Assembly: GCA_002691345.1 (NCBI GenBank)
Contig: NZHI01000060.1
Coordinates: 1-18,691, forward strand
Direction: 5' to 3'
From: Synechococcus sp. MED650
Lineage (GTDB): Bacteria; Cyanobacteriota; Cyanobacteriia; PCC-6307; Cyanobiaceae
DNA: 18,691 nt
A program made the translations under genes and the position numbers. Below, piece by piece: positions 1 to 8,738 of the stretch (positions within the stretch are counted from its first letter, which is position 1; each line of letters starts with the position of its first letter). The notes under the pieces are model-generated. The model was not told where the DNA came from and ran no database searches. It saw nothing but the letters and a program-made list of their open reading frames with translations.

Positions 1-713
1 TCGCCTGCGATGGCTTTCGCCAAGAGGGTCTTACCGGTGCCTGGAGGGCCAACCAGCAGAAGACCTCTGGGAATCTGTGCACCGACAGAGGTGAAGCGTT
101 CTGGCTGCTTCAGGAAGGTCACAACTTCTTGGAGTTCCTGTTTGGCTTCAGCCACACCGGCAACGTCATCGAACATCACGCCGGTTTCGGCTTCCATCAT
201 GAAGCGAGCTTTGCTCTTGCCGAACTGCATGGCCTGGCCAGGGCCACCAGGCATGTTGCTGTTGCGTCGGGCCAAAAAGATCAGCGAACCGATCAGCAGC
301 AGAGGGAAGAGCAGATTGCCCAGAAGGCCAAGCGCTGGCGGAGCTGTGCGGGGGGGATGCACATCGAAGCTGATGCCTTCCTGCTTCAAGGTATTGATCA
401 GCTCCGGAGCCAATCCGGGAAGGTCAACGCGAAGACGCTGAACGCGATTGTCGAGATCGGGATCCACTGCTTCCACCACAGCGTTGCGGCCACCGTCGTA
501 GATATCAACCGCCGTTACACGACCCGCTTCGACGTAATCGAGGAAGCGGCCGTAGCTCATGCGTGCGACAGCCGCATTGCGAGGAGCAACGGTGGTGCCG
601 TTGCTTTGCCCCATGCCGTTGATGCCGCCATTGCTGACAACCTGCCAGCCAATCAGAAGCACGACGCCGATTGGCAAAAGCCACAGAGCGATGAGGCGCC
701 AGCGCTGATTCAT
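1..713 (-). CDS. ftsH: ATP-dependent zinc metalloprotease FtsH, N-terminal part (cut by window edge)
   Basis: Membrane-anchored AAA+ protease; in cyanobacteria the FtsH2/FtsH3 type degrades damaged photosystem II D1 protein in thylakoids. About 237 residues are visible. There is an N-terminal membrane helix at roughly residues 8-26 ([17 protein letters not shown]), then a lumenal/periplasmic FtsH_ext domain with [16 protein letters not shown] second membrane helix follows near 115-135, then the linker [19 protein letters not shown] and the AAA start with GVMFDDVAG. Walker A (GPPGTGKT) sits at the very edge; the second AAA region and HEXXH zinc site lie outside. The layout and linker closely resemble cyanobacterial FtsH2-like proteins as remembered. 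The start is the ATG at 711-713. It lies 57 bases after the permease stop in the same direction, so it may be read from the pyk side or from its own promoter in that gap. Family certain; which FtsH paralogue is less so. Confidence 0.95.
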   Translation of the reverse strand, partial: MNQRWRLIALWLLPIGVVLLIGWQVVSNGGINGMGQSNGTTVAPRNAAVARMSYGRFLDYVEAGRVTAVDIYDGGRNAVVEAVDPDLDNRVQRLRVDLPGLAPELINTLKQEGISFDVHPPRTAPPALGLLGNLLFPLLLIGSLIFLARRNSNMPGGPGQAMQFGKSKARFMMEAETGVMFDDVAGVAEAKQELQEVVTFLKQPERFTSVGAQIPRGLLLVGPPGTGKTLLAKAIAG

Positions 714-770
714 GAGCTCGAAAAATGATTACTGAGTGTAAAGGAGATCACTTGGTTTCCGAGGATCCCC

Positions 771-2000
771 TTAGAGGCTTCTGAGGGCAACGATCGGATC
801 GAGGCGGGCCGCTCTACGAGCGGGTACCACGCCAAAAAAGAGGCCGATCGAACCAGAGAGCCCCACCGTGACCATCACCGTGGTGGCACCGATGGTGGCG
901 GGGAGTGGCGTTACTGCGGCAACAAGGGCAACCGTGCCCAGCCCCACTGCCGTACCGATCGCTCCACCCAAGCTCGCCAAAACCAGGGATTCGACCAGGA
1001 ACTGCTGAAGAACATCACTACTGCGGGCCCCGAGGGCTTTTCGCAGCCCGATTTCTTCGGTGCGTTCACTCACCGACACCAACATGATGTTCATGATTCC
1101 AATCCCTCCAACCAGTAGAGAGACTCCCCCGATCGCCGCCAGCATCAAGGTGAGGCCACCGGTGATCGTGCTCACGATGGTGAGAGCATCTTTCTGAGAG
1201 CGAACAGCGAAATCGTCTTCTCGCAGGATGCGATGCCGTTGGCGCAGCAGGTTCGTGATCTGAAATTTGGCGGCACTGGTGCTGTCGTCGTCCCGCGCTT
1301 CAACACTGATGAACGTGAGGCTGATGCCGTAGAGGGGATCCCGACCGGTGATTCGGCTCACCATTGTGGTGAGGGGGATATAGGCATTTTCGTCTTGATT
1401 GCTGCCGAACACAGCGCCCTTCGGGGCCATCACACCCACCACCTTGAACGCCTGGTTGCCGATGCGCACCTGTTGGCCGATCGCCGTGCCGGTTGGAAAG
1501 AGTTTGGTGCGCAGGTCTGAACCCAGCACAGCAACTGCTCTGGCCGCTTTCAGGTCTTGATCATTGATGAATCGACCCTTGGCAACCTCAAAACTGCGGA
1601 CAGGGACAAAGTCTGGAGTGATGCCGTAGATCGAACTGGTGGAGCTGCGTGCGTCGGCCTGGACAACCTGATTGGTGTTGATTTGAGGTGCGACCCGCTT
1701 GACGCTGGGTACCTGCTCTGCAATCGCATCAGCGTCCTCCAGAACCAGGGTTTTGGGGCGTGTGATCCCCTGGCGCCGCGTGTTGTTGTTTCCGGGAACC
1801 ACGAACAGCACGTTGGCGCCGAGGTTGGTGAGCTGTTCTTCAGCCAGGCCCTGGGCACCACGCCCCACACCCACCAAGGTGATCACAGACGCATTGCCAA
1901 TCACGATGCCCACCATCGTGAGCAAGCTGCGCAGTCGATTGCTTCGCAAGGTGGAAAGGGCCATCCGAACCGTTTCCGTTGCAGGCATTCGCCTGTTCAT
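771..2000 (-). CDS. MacB/FtsX-type ABC transporter permease
   Basis: A permease of the MacB/LolC-like type VII ABC family, 409 residues from the chosen start. Residues 1-24 are cytoplasmic with ALSTLRSNRLRSLLT, typical of the family, followed by a first membrane helix (about 25-45). A large periplasmic MacB-type core domain spans about 50-270 and contains NLGANVLFVVPGN. The C-terminal FtsX domain has three membrane helices, including GGIGIMNIMLVSVSERTEEI and the conserved GLRKALGAR, and ends ARRAARLDPIVALRSL. An upstream in-frame ATG at 2039 would make the protein 13 residues longer and overlap the pyruvate kinase end. The ATG at 2000, 13 bases after the pyk stop, fits the family start better. 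No cognate ATPase (MacB_NBD/LolD) or membrane-fusion protein lies in the window, so the substrate and partners are unknown. Confidence 0.9.
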   Translation of the reverse strand: MNRRMPATETVRMALSTLRSNRLRSLLTMVGIVIGNASVITLVGVGRGAQGLAEEQLTNLGANVLFVVPGNNNTRRQGITRPKTLVLEDADAIAEQVPSVKRVAPQINTNQVVQADARSSTSSIYGITPDFVPVRSFEVAKGRFINDQDLKAARAVAVLGSDLRTKLFPTGTAIGQQVRIGNQAFKVVGVMAPKGAVFGSNQDENAYIPLTTMVSRITGRDPLYGISLTFISVEARDDDSTSAAKFQITNLLRQRHRILREDDFAVRSQKDALTIVSTITGGLTLMLAAIGGVSLLVGGIGIMNIMLVSVSERTEEIGLRKALGARSSDVLQQFLVESLVLASLGGAIGTAVGLGTVALVAAVTPLPATIGATTVMVTVGLSGSIGLFFGVVPARRAARLDPIVALRSL

Positions 2001-2013
2001 GGTTAATAGCCGC

Positions 2014-3465
2014 TCAGAGCAGTGTGGCTTGCGCCTCACTGCTAACGATGCTCACTTTGACGAGGTCAGTGGAACCGGATACGCCGGCATGGGTTCCGGC
2101 CGTTTGGATCACCACATCTCCGACCTTCAACAGGTCCAGCTCACGAGCCCGGGCCATGGCGGCATCAAAGGTTTGCGTGGTGCGCTCTTTTTGAGGGATC
2201 ACGAGGGGTGTCACGCCCCAAACCAACTGGAGGCGTGACGCCACGGTGGAATCAGGGGTGATCGCCAGGATGGGAGCTGCAGGCCGGAATTTGCTCACAT
2301 TGCGAGCCGTTGCACCGCTTTTGGTGAGCGGAACGATGGCCGAAGCATTCAGCTGACTCGCGATTGTGCTGACTGCACCACTCAACGCATTCGGCACCGT
2401 GCTCGGCAGATGGCTGTCGATCGATCGCTGTGGGTAGTCCTTTTCGATCCGTCTGGCGATGGTGGCCATGGTCTGAACCGCTTCCACCGGAAAATCGCCA
2501 ACGGCGGTTTCGTTGGACAACATCACAGCGTCGGTTCCATCGAGAATGGCGTTGGCGACATCGCTCACCTCGGCGCGGGTCGGCCGTGGGCTGGACGCCA
2601 TCGAATCCAGCATCTGGGTGGCCGTGATGATCGGGATGCCGAGGCTGTTCGCCTTTTGGATCAGTTCCTTTTGCAGCAGAGGAACCTCTTCGGCCGGCAT
2701 CTCCACGCCCAGATCTCCGCGGGCCACCATCACGCCATCGCAGAGCGGCAGGATCGAATCGATCTGATCGATCGCCTCGAATTTTTCGATCTTGGCCACC
2801 ACAGGGGTTTCGTGGCCGTGCTCGCGGATCAGTGCACGAATTTCCTCCATATCGGAAGGATTCCGAACGAAGCTCAGGGCCACCCAGTCGACGCCCTGGC
2901 TGAGGCCAAAGGCCAGATCGGTTTTGTCTTTGTCTGTCAGCGCCCGAACAGAGAGCTGCACGTCGGGGAAGTTGACCCCTTTGTTGTTCGACAGCACTCC
3001 ACCCACGGTGACGCTGCAGTGAAGGGTCTGTTGAGCCTTGTCTATTGACTCAACTTTCATTTCCACACGGCCGTCATCCAGAAGAATCCGGCTGCCTGCT
3101 GTCACTTCATCCGCGAGCTTGTCGTAGGTCACCGTGGCGATCGTTTGATCGCAGCTCACAGGGCGTGAAGTCAGGCTGAATGGATCACCGTTCGCCAAGG
3201 TGATCGGTCCATCAGCGAAGCGCCCGAGGCGGATTTTGGGACCCTGCAGGTCTTGAAGGATTCCGATCGTTTGACCGAGCTCGTTGGACACCTGGCGGAT
3301 CGTGGCGATCCGGGCTGCATGCTCGCTGTGATCGCCGTGGGAGAAGTTCAACCTGAAGGTGGTCGCACCAGCCCTCACGAGCTCCTTGATGCGCTCAGGA
3401 CTCTCCGTCGCCGGACCGATCGTGGCCACGATCTTGGTCCGTCGGTTCAGATCGAACTGGCCCAT
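2014..3465 (-). CDS. pyk: Pyruvate kinase
   Basis: Catalyses phosphoenolpyruvate + ADP to pyruvate + ATP, the last step of glycolysis, in the cytoplasm. The protein is 483 residues. It begins MGQFDLNRRTKIVATIGPAT and has the substrate region FRLNFSHG, the B-domain region ILLDDGRVEMKVE, the catalytic lysine/metal segment VVAKIEKFEAI, MVARGDLGVEMPAEEV and the family motif ITATQMLDSM. It also has DGTDAVMLSNETAVGDFPVEAV, with SNET where many family members read SGET. A C-terminal allosteric domain follows. It ends near residue 483, so the extra C-terminal PEP-utiliser-like domain of some pyruvate kinases is absent. An ATG at 3498 would add 11 residues (VVSARFLSLD type) and looks like leader sequence; the ATG at 3465 fits family N-termini. 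It diverges from the mazG-like gene across 56 bases and is followed by the permease and ftsH on the same strand. Confidence 0.97.
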   Translation of the reverse strand: MGQFDLNRRTKIVATIGPATESPERIKELVRAGATTFRLNFSHGDHSEHAARIATIRQVSNELGQTIGILQDLQGPKIRLGRFADGPITLANGDPFSLTSRPVSCDQTIATVTYDKLADEVTAGSRILLDDGRVEMKVESIDKAQQTLHCSVTVGGVLSNNKGVNFPDVQLSVRALTDKDKTDLAFGLSQGVDWVALSFVRNPSDMEEIRALIREHGHETPVVAKIEKFEAIDQIDSILPLCDGVMVARGDLGVEMPAEEVPLLQKELIQKANSLGIPIITATQMLDSMASSPRPTRAEVSDVANAILDGTDAVMLSNETAVGDFPVEAVQTMATIARRIEKDYPQRSIDSHLPSTVPNALSGAVSTIASQLNASAIVPLTKSGATARNVSKFRPAAPILAITPDSTVASRLQLVWGVTPLVIPQKERTTQTFDAAMARARELDLLKVGDVVIQTAGTHAGVSGSTDLVKVSIVSSEAQATLL

Positions 3466-3521
3466 ATCGAGGCTCAAAAACCTTGCGGAAACTACCATCC
3501 AGGCGTTTCCCCACCCTTCCG

Positions 3522-3851
3522 ATGGACTTGAATGCCTACCAGGCTGCGGCCCGGAAGACCGCTGCCTACCCCGATGTGGGCTGTAATCCGATCTATCCGA
3601 CGCTCGGTTTGAGCGGAGAAGCCGGTGAGGTGGCCGACAAGGTGAAGAAGGTGATTCGCGACCGTGACGGTGTTTTCGATGCGCAGACCCGCGAAGCGAT
3701 CAAGTTCGAACTGGGTGATGTGCTCTGGTATGTCGCTCAGCTCTCCAGTGAATTGGGTTATGACCTGGAGGAGGTCGCTGCGGCGAATCTCGACAAACTG
3801 GCCAGTCGGGCGGCTCGGGGTCGGATCGGCGGCAGTGGTGACCAACGCTGA
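3522..3851 (+). CDS. MazG-like nucleoside triphosphate pyrophosphohydrolase
   Basis: A 109-residue single-domain all-alpha NTP pyrophosphohydrolase. Such enzymes split (d)NTPs to monophosphate and pyrophosphate and act in nucleotide-pool cleaning or stress control. The metal-binding signature is visible as E33-x-x-E36 (GEAGEVADKVKK) and E63-x-x-D66 (FELGDVLWY), which is the ExxE...ExxD arrangement of MazG/dUTPase-like folds. The preceding NPIYPTLGLSGEAGE is typical of this subgroup. The ATG at 3522 starts directly at the conserved MDLNAYQ segment; an ATG at 3483 would add 13 residues and run into the divergent pyk promoter region. No clear Shine-Dalgarno is seen before either start. The next gene begins eight bases after the stop, so the two are probably cotranscribed. 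The actual nucleotide substrate cannot be told from sequence. Confidence 0.9.
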   Translation: MDLNAYQAAARKTAAYPDVGCNPIYPTLGLSGEAGEVADKVKKVIRDRDGVFDAQTREAIKFELGDVLWYVAQLSSELGYDLEEVAAANLDKLASRAARGRIGGSGDQR

Positions 3852-3859
3852 ACACTCCC

Positions 3860-4333
3860 ATGCTGCGCCGTTTGCTTTCGCTTCTGCTTCCGTTGGCCGC
3901 CGTTCTCGCTCTGGCATCGCCTGGCTTGGCCGCCGAGCTGCGACTGTCTGATGTGCGCCTTGAACCGTGCGGCGTTGAGGACCCCGGCGCTCAACCGGAT
4001 TTTCAGCGACCGATGGGAGCCAGCTGCTTTGTGCTCACCGGGGAAGTCGACAACCCCGGTCGTCTGCCGAGCGTGGACACCGATGTGTACGCCAGGATTT
4101 TGGATGCAAGCGATGAACCGGTGCTCCCCAACCGAACGCGTGTGGGTTCAATTGGAGATGTTCTTCCCGGTCGCTCCCATTTCGCTTTGAGGATGTCTGT
4201 CCCTGCGGGAACACCGGGCCCTTTTCAAGTGAAAAATCCGAGAGCTCGCGGGTTCTCAGCTCCTGTGCGCACCAGAGCAGCAGTTGATGCCGACGATCTG
4301 CTTCCTCTGGAACAAGGCATCAACCTGGATTGA
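3860..4333 (+). CDS. Small secreted protein, FxLYD-like domain (hypothetical)
   Basis: 157 residues; specific function not recognised. Residues 1-25 form a clear Sec signal peptide: two arginines, a Leu/Ala core and a likely cut after PGLAA. The mature part has two cysteines (about residues 37 and 56) that could form a disulphide in the periplasm. The stretch from about 56 to 118 (FVLTGEVDNPGR, TDVYARILDASDEPVL, GSIGDVLPGRSHFALRMSV) looks like the FxLYD-type beta-sandwich pattern: a GEV-N-G turn, V-A-LD--G, then a -L-PG--F strand. That reading is by eye and tentative. It starts eight bases after the MazG-like gene. Its stop codon directly abuts the stop of the convergent YggT gene with no base between them. 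Confidence 0.75.
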   Translation: MLRRLLSLLLPLAAVLALASPGLAAELRLSDVRLEPCGVEDPGAQPDFQRPMGASCFVLTGEVDNPGRLPSVDTDVYARILDASDEPVLPNRTRVGSIGDVLPGRSHFALRMSVPAGTPGPFQVKNPRARGFSAPVRTRAAVDADDLLPLEQGINLD

Positions 4334-4630
4334 TCACCAAGCGGATCCCGACGCATACAGCGCATTGATCGATTGACCAATGAGGCTCTGAAGCAGGTTC
4401 AGGGCCAGAAATGCCAGCAGGGCTGAAAGGTCGATGCCGCCCAGGGGGGGGATCAGACCCCGGAATGCATTCAGATATGGATCGGTGATTGCACTCACAC
4501 TGCTGAGAACAGGATTGCCCCAATCAAGATTCGGGAACCAGCTCAGCAACACGCGAACGATCAAGACCAGGGAATAGATCTGCAGGGTCTGGGCGAGAAC
4601 CTGGAGCAACGTGACAGAGAGGGATTCCAT
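4334..4630 (-). CDS. YggT family membrane protein
   Basis: 98 residues. This family (YggT/YlmG/CCB3) has two membrane spans. Plastid and cyanobacterial members have been linked to nucleoid or thylakoid organisation and cytochrome b6 haem assembly, but the role of this particular paralogue is not known. The first hydrophobic stretch is about residues 5-30, containing IYSLVLIVRVLLSWFPNLDW. The family hallmark follows as a proline-containing loop, ITDPYLNAFRGLIPPLGGIDLS, and then the second span LLAFLALNLLQSLIG. It is the last gene of a leftward unit after scpB (24-base gap) and ilvA. The stop codon abuts that of the rightward secreted-protein gene. Confidence 0.9.
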   Translation of the reverse strand: MESLSVTLLQVLAQTLQIYSLVLIVRVLLSWFPNLDWGNPVLSSVSAITDPYLNAFRGLIPPLGGIDLSALLAFLALNLLQSLIGQSINALYASGSAW

Positions 4631-4654
4631 GGTGTTCGACGTTCTAGACAGACT

Positions 4655-5152
4655 TTATGCAGCTTCGGACAGATCGGTCGCCCCGAGGTCAGGGAGTACA
4701 GAGAAGGTGCGATGGAATTTTTCGGTGAGGGTGAGCCAGTAGGAGCGGCCCTCGCTTTGCCGGCGACGTTCAACGAAATCCTGAGCAAGAAGCTCCTTGA
4801 TGTGGTCGTAGGCACCAGAGCCGCGCAGATCAACCAGATCGGCTTGGAGGATCCGCTTCTTCAGGGCAATCGTGGCCAGGGTGCGCAAGGTGGCTGTCGA
4901 CAGGTTCACGGGCAGGAGGTCTTTGACCAGATCACCGAGCCCTGGCCGCAACTGAAGGCCATAACGTCCGTTCTGCTCAACCACTTCCAGCGCGCTATCG
5001 CGTTGGGCATAGGCGGCTGTAAGCGCCATCAGCGCCTCCTCCACACTGCGTCTGTCCTGCTCGGAAAGCTCGACCAGTTCACCAATGCTCACCGGACGAC
5101 CCTTCAGATAAAGAATCGCCTCAAGACGGGTCGCCAGGGATGGTGTCGTCAT
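4655..5152 (-). CDS. scpB: Segregation and condensation protein B (ScpB)
   Basis: Subunit of the SMC-ScpA-ScpB condensin-like complex that compacts and segregates the chromosome; it acts as a dimer of tandem winged helices in the cytoplasm. The protein is 165 residues, within the usual range. The N-terminal domain has LATRLEAILYLKGRPVSIGEL; the middle has YGLQLRPGLGDLVKDLLPV. The second winged helix carries LRTLATIALKKRILQADLVDLRG followed by DHIKELLAQDFVERRR, where many ScpB proteins have the better-known ...I..RGV.S. segment, and ends LTEKFHRTFSVLPDL. It lies 38 bases after ilvA and 24 bases before the YggT gene on the same strand. scpA and smc are not in the window. Confidence 0.93.
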   Translation of the reverse strand: MTTPSLATRLEAILYLKGRPVSIGELVELSEQDRRSVEEALMALTAAYAQRDSALEVVEQNGRYGLQLRPGLGDLVKDLLPVNLSTATLRTLATIALKKRILQADLVDLRGSGAYDHIKELLAQDFVERRRQSEGRSYWLTLTEKFHRTFSVLPDLGATDLSEAA

Positions 5153-5190
5153 CGCGGCCCTCGCAATGGTTCAAGGTACCGCCGTTGAAT

Positions 5191-6720
5191 TCAAAGGAAC
5201 AGTCCATAGGCGGGGTTCTGGGTTTCTTCCCAATACGGATATCCCAGTTCCGCAAGAAATGTCGTCCAACCATCCTTGTCTTGATCAGGCACCAGGACAC
5301 CCACGACGATCCGGCCCACATCGGCTCCATGGTTTCGATAGTGGAAGATGCTGATGCTCCAGTCGGGATGCAGGGCATTCACGAAGGTCATCAAGGCACC
5401 AGGTCGCTCAGGGAATTCGAAGCGGTACAAGAGCTCGGTGCATTCACCGGCGCAGGCTTCCCGCGCGGACTTGGGCAAGCGCCCACCCACCATGTGGCGG
5501 AGGTGCACTTTGGCGAACTCATTTCCGCTGAGATCGAGAGCTGGAAAGCCACCTTGCTTCAATTGATCGAGCAGGGCTGAACGATCCCGTTCATCGATCA
5601 CCTGCACTCCGATGAAGATGTGGGCCTTGGCTCCATCGGTCATCCGATAGCTGAATTCCGTGAGGCTGCGCGTGCTCAGTAATTCGCAGAGCGTTCGCAG
5701 GCTTCCAGGACGTTCCGGAATTTCAACGGCCAGCATGGCTTCCCGCTCTTCGCCGAGCTCGGAACGCTCAGCGATGAAACGCAGCCGATCGAAATTCATG
5801 TTGGCCCCACAGGCCACCGCCACCAGTCGCTTCTGCTGCAGAGTTCGATCGGCGACGTCCTGTTTCATCCCTGCAATGGCCAGTGCACCGGCTGGCTCGA
5901 GGATGGAACGGGTGTCTTCGAAGACATCCTTGATCGCGGCACAGATTGCATCGGTGTCGACGGTGATCATCCGATCCACAAACCGCTGGGCCAGTTCAAA
6001 GGTGTGGAGACCAACGCTGCGAACAGCGACACCGTCGGCAAACAATCCAACCTGGCTGAGCTCGACCCGCTCTCCTTTTTCCAAGGAGCGGGTCATGGCA
6101 TCGGCATCGATCGGTTCCACCCCGATCAGCTCCGTTTCCGGCCAAAGCTGTTTCACGTAAGCCCCAATACCGGCAATCAGGCCACCACCGCCCACGGCGA
6201 TGTAGATCGCGTCCGGTGGATGTTCCGCCTGGCGCATGATTTCCATTCCGATCGTTCCCTGACCGGCAATCACCTCCGGGTCGTCAAAGGGATGGATGAA
6301 GGTCAGCCCCTCCGCGTCGCAGCGGCGCCGTGCCTCGGCAGAACACTCGTCGTAGGTCTCCCCGTGCAGCACGACCTGCCCACCGAGGGCCTTGACGGCT
6401 CTCACTTTCACTTCCGGAGTGGTGCTCGGCATCACGATCACGGCGCGACAGCCAAGCTTCCGGGCGCTCAGGGCCACACCCTGGGCATGGTTTCCAGCAC
6501 TTGAGGCGATCACTCCACGCTTCAGCTCCTCTGCACTGAGCTGCGCCATCCGGTTGTAGGCGCCCCGAAGCTTGAACGAAAACACCGGCTGGAGGTCCTC
6601 CCGCTTCAGCCAGACCTGGTTATCCAGCCGTCGGCTCAGGTTTGGTGCTGGCTCAAGCGGTGTTTCGCGGGCCACGTCGTAAACGCGGGCACGCAGGATC
6701 CGCTGCAGGTAATCGGTCAT
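5191..6720 (-). CDS. ilvA: Threonine ammonia-lyase (threonine deaminase), biosynthetic type
   Basis: Converts L-threonine to 2-oxobutanoate and ammonia, the first committed step to isoleucine. 509 residues, the length of the long biosynthetic type. The N-terminal PLP catalytic domain has the Schiff-base lysine near residue 50 (FSFKLRGAYN), the SSAGNHAQGVA phosphate/cofactor loop and the glycine-rich AVGGGGLIAGIGAYVK loop. The C-terminal regulatory part has two ACT-like repeats. They begin near residues 330 (AVEIPERPGSLRTLCELLS) and 425 (YRFEFPERPGALMTFVNAL), consistent with isoleucine feedback inhibition as known for the family. The start ATG at 6720 gives MTDYLQRILRARVYDVARET, matching the family start. 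It diverges from dxs across 80 bases and heads a leftward unit with scpB and the YggT gene. Confidence 0.97.
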   Translation of the reverse strand: MTDYLQRILRARVYDVARETPLEPAPNLSRRLDNQVWLKREDLQPVFSFKLRGAYNRMAQLSAEELKRGVIASSAGNHAQGVALSARKLGCRAVIVMPSTTPEVKVRAVKALGGQVVLHGETYDECSAEARRRCDAEGLTFIHPFDDPEVIAGQGTIGMEIMRQAEHPPDAIYIAVGGGGLIAGIGAYVKQLWPETELIGVEPIDADAMTRSLEKGERVELSQVGLFADGVAVRSVGLHTFELAQRFVDRMITVDTDAICAAIKDVFEDTRSILEPAGALAIAGMKQDVADRTLQQKRLVAVACGANMNFDRLRFIAERSELGEEREAMLAVEIPERPGSLRTLCELLSTRSLTEFSYRMTDGAKAHIFIGVQVIDERDRSALLDQLKQGGFPALDLSGNEFAKVHLRHMVGGRLPKSAREACAGECTELLYRFEFPERPGALMTFVNALHPDWSISIFHYRNHGADVGRIVVGVLVPDQDKDGWTTFLAELGYPYWEETQNPAYGLFL

Positions 6721-6800
6721 TCCCCCATTCTTCCAATGTCCACCCCAAGCCGACAGCAGAGATGGACCCCGTAGATTGCTGACATTGGAGGCCGTCGTGC

Positions 6801-8732
6801 ATGCATCTCGGAGATCTCAAGCATCCGAATGAGTTGCACGGTCTTAGCCCTGCTCAGCTGGAGGATGTGGCGCGACAGATCCGCGAGCGTCATCTTCAAG
6901 TTGTGTCCACCAGTGGTGGCCACCTGGGCCCAGGGCTGGGTGTTGTTGAGCTCACCCTCGCTCTTTATCAAACCCTCGATCTGGATTGTGATCGGGTGAT
7001 CTGGGATGTCGGCCATCAGGCTTATCCCCACAAGCTGATTACCGGCCGTTTCAACAGTTTTGATTCCCTGCGTCAGCAGAACGGGGTGGCCGGATACCTC
7101 AAGCGCACGGAAAGTGAATTCGATCACTTCGGTGCGGGCCACGCCAGCACCTCGATTTCGGCGGCCCTTGGCATGGCCATGGCCCGCGACAACCGCGGTG
7201 AGTCGTTCAAATGCGTCGCTGTGATTGGCGATGGAGCGTTGACAGGTGGCATGGCACTGGAAGCCATCAACCACGCCGGTCACTTGCCCACCACACCGTT
7301 GCTGGTGGTGCTGAACGACAACGACATGTCGATCTCACCCCCCGTTGGTGCCCTCTCCAGCGTTCTGAACCGGGCCCGCCTCAGCCCGCCGATGCAGTTT
7401 CTCTCCGGCAGCGTCGAGGAGAGCGTCCGTCACCTGCCGTTTATGGGTGGGGAGATTCCCGCTGAGCTGAACCGGCTCAAAGGCAGCATGCGGCGCCTGG
7501 CCGTGCCCAAGGTGGGAGCTGTTTTCGAGGAACTCGGATTCACCTACATGGGTCCGATCGATGGCCATGACATCGGCGAGATGGTGCGAACCTTCCAGGC
7601 TGCCCACCGTGAGGGTGGGCCAGTGCTTGTGCATGTGGTCACCAAAAAGGGAAAGGGGTATCCCTATGCCGAAGCAGATCAGGTTGGTTATCACGCTCAA
7701 TCGGCCTTCGACCTGAACACCGGCAAGGCCATTCCGTCTTCCAAGCCAAAGCCCCCCAGCTACAGCAAGGTTTTTGGCCAGACCCTCGTCAAACTCTGTG
7801 AGCAGAACAGCCGTGTGGTGGGAATCACCGCGGCGATGGCCACAGGCACAGGTTTGGATCTTCTTCAGAAAGCCGTTCCCGATCAGTACATCGATGTCGG
7901 CATTGCTGAACAACATGCCGTCACCCTTGCTGCGGGAATGGCTTGTGAAGGTCTTCGTCCGGTTGTGGCGATCTACAGCACGTTCCTGCAGCGGGCGTTC
8001 GACCAGCTGATTCACGACGTTGGCATTCAAAAGCTGCCGGTGACCTTCGTTCTCGATCGCGCCGGCATCGTTGGTGCTGATGGGCCGACCCACCAAGGGC
8101 AGTACGACATCAGCTACATGCGAGCCATCCCCAACTTCACGGTGATGGCGCCCAAGGATGAGGCGGAACTCCAGCGGATGTTGGTCACGTGTCTGCAGCA
8201 CGATGGCCCAACAGCCCTTCGTATCCCCCGTGGTTCTGGGGAAGGTGTTCCCCTGATGGAAGAGGGTTGGGAGGCCCTGCCGATCGGCCGTGGTGAGCTG
8301 CTACGCGACGGCAACGATCTGATGATCGTGGCCTATGGATCCATGGTGGCTCCAGCCCTCGCGACAGCTTCCATTCTCGAAGAAAGCGGGATGTCGGTTG
8401 CTGTGATCAATGCCCGCTTCCTGCGTCCCCTGGATCAGGCCCTGCTCCATCCGCTGGCCCGCCGCATCCGTCGCGTTGTCACCATGGAGGAAGGAACATT
8501 GTCTGGCGGTTTCGGTGCTGCAGTTCTTGAATCTCTCTCCGATCAAGACATCAACGTGGCGATGTTGCGCATTGGCATTCCTGATCAGCTGGTGGATCAC
8601 GCCACGCCCCAGCAGAGCAAAGAGAACCTGGGTCTCACCCCTGTGCAAATGGCCAGTCGGATCCGCGAACGCTTCGCCACGTCGGCCGATGTTGTTCAGC
8701 AGCCTCGCTCCATCCAGGCCCTGCAGAGCTGA
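6801..8732 (+). CDS. dxs: 1-deoxy-D-xylulose-5-phosphate synthase
   Basis: Thiamine-diphosphate enzyme that condenses pyruvate and glyceraldehyde 3-phosphate; it is the entry step of the MEP isoprenoid pathway that supplies chlorophyll phytyl chains, carotenoids and quinones. 643 residues, normal length. Catalytic-type histidines lie in [11 protein letters not shown] (His41) and [11 protein letters not shown]. The ThDP motif is GDGALTGG (143-145) with LNDNDMSIS about 28 residues later. The transketolase pyrimidine-binding half has [15 protein letters not shown], followed by [18 protein letters not shown], and the C-terminal domain has [11 protein letters not shown] good Shine-Dalgarno-like TTGGAGG at 6785-6791 supports the ATG at 6801. 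The next gene begins six bases after the stop, so the two are almost certainly one transcript. Confidence 0.97.
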   Translation: MHLGDLKHPNELHGLSPAQLEDVARQIRERHLQVVSTSGGHLGPGLGVVELTLALYQTLDLDCDRVIWDVGHQAYPHKLITGRFNSFDSLRQQNGVAGYLKRTESEFDHFGAGHASTSISAALGMAMARDNRGESFKCVAVIGDGALTGGMALEAINHAGHLPTTPLLVVLNDNDMSISPPVGALSSVLNRARLSPPMQFLSGSVEESVRHLPFMGGEIPAELNRLKGSMRRLAVPKVGAVFEELGFTYMGPIDGHDIGEMVRTFQAAHREGGPVLVHVVTKKGKGYPYAEADQVGYHAQSAFDLNTGKAIPSSKPKPPSYSKVFGQTLVKLCEQNSRVVGITAAMATGTGLDLLQKAVPDQYIDVGIAEQHAVTLAAGMACEGLRPVVAIYSTFLQRAFDQLIHDVGIQKLPVTFVLDRAGIVGADGPTHQGQYDISYMRAIPNFTVMAPKDEAELQRMLVTCLQHDGPTALRIPRGSGEGVPLMEEGWEALPIGRGELLRDGNDLMIVAYGSMVAPALATASILEESGMSVAVINARFLRPLDQALLHPLARRIRRVVTMEEGTLSGGFGAAVLESLSDQDINVAMLRIGIPDQLVDHATPQQSKENLGLTPVQMASRIRERFATSADVVQQPRSIQALQS

Positions 8733-8738
8733 CGTTCT

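Noticed and set aside
2410..3048. Rightward 212-codon frame inside pyk
   Set aside because: Antisense shadow of pyruvate kinase; His/Arg-rich and without any domain.
7335..8201. Long leftward frame (288 codons) inside dxs
   Set aside because: Entirely antisense to a full-length dxs with all catalytic motifs; long antisense frames are common at high G+C.
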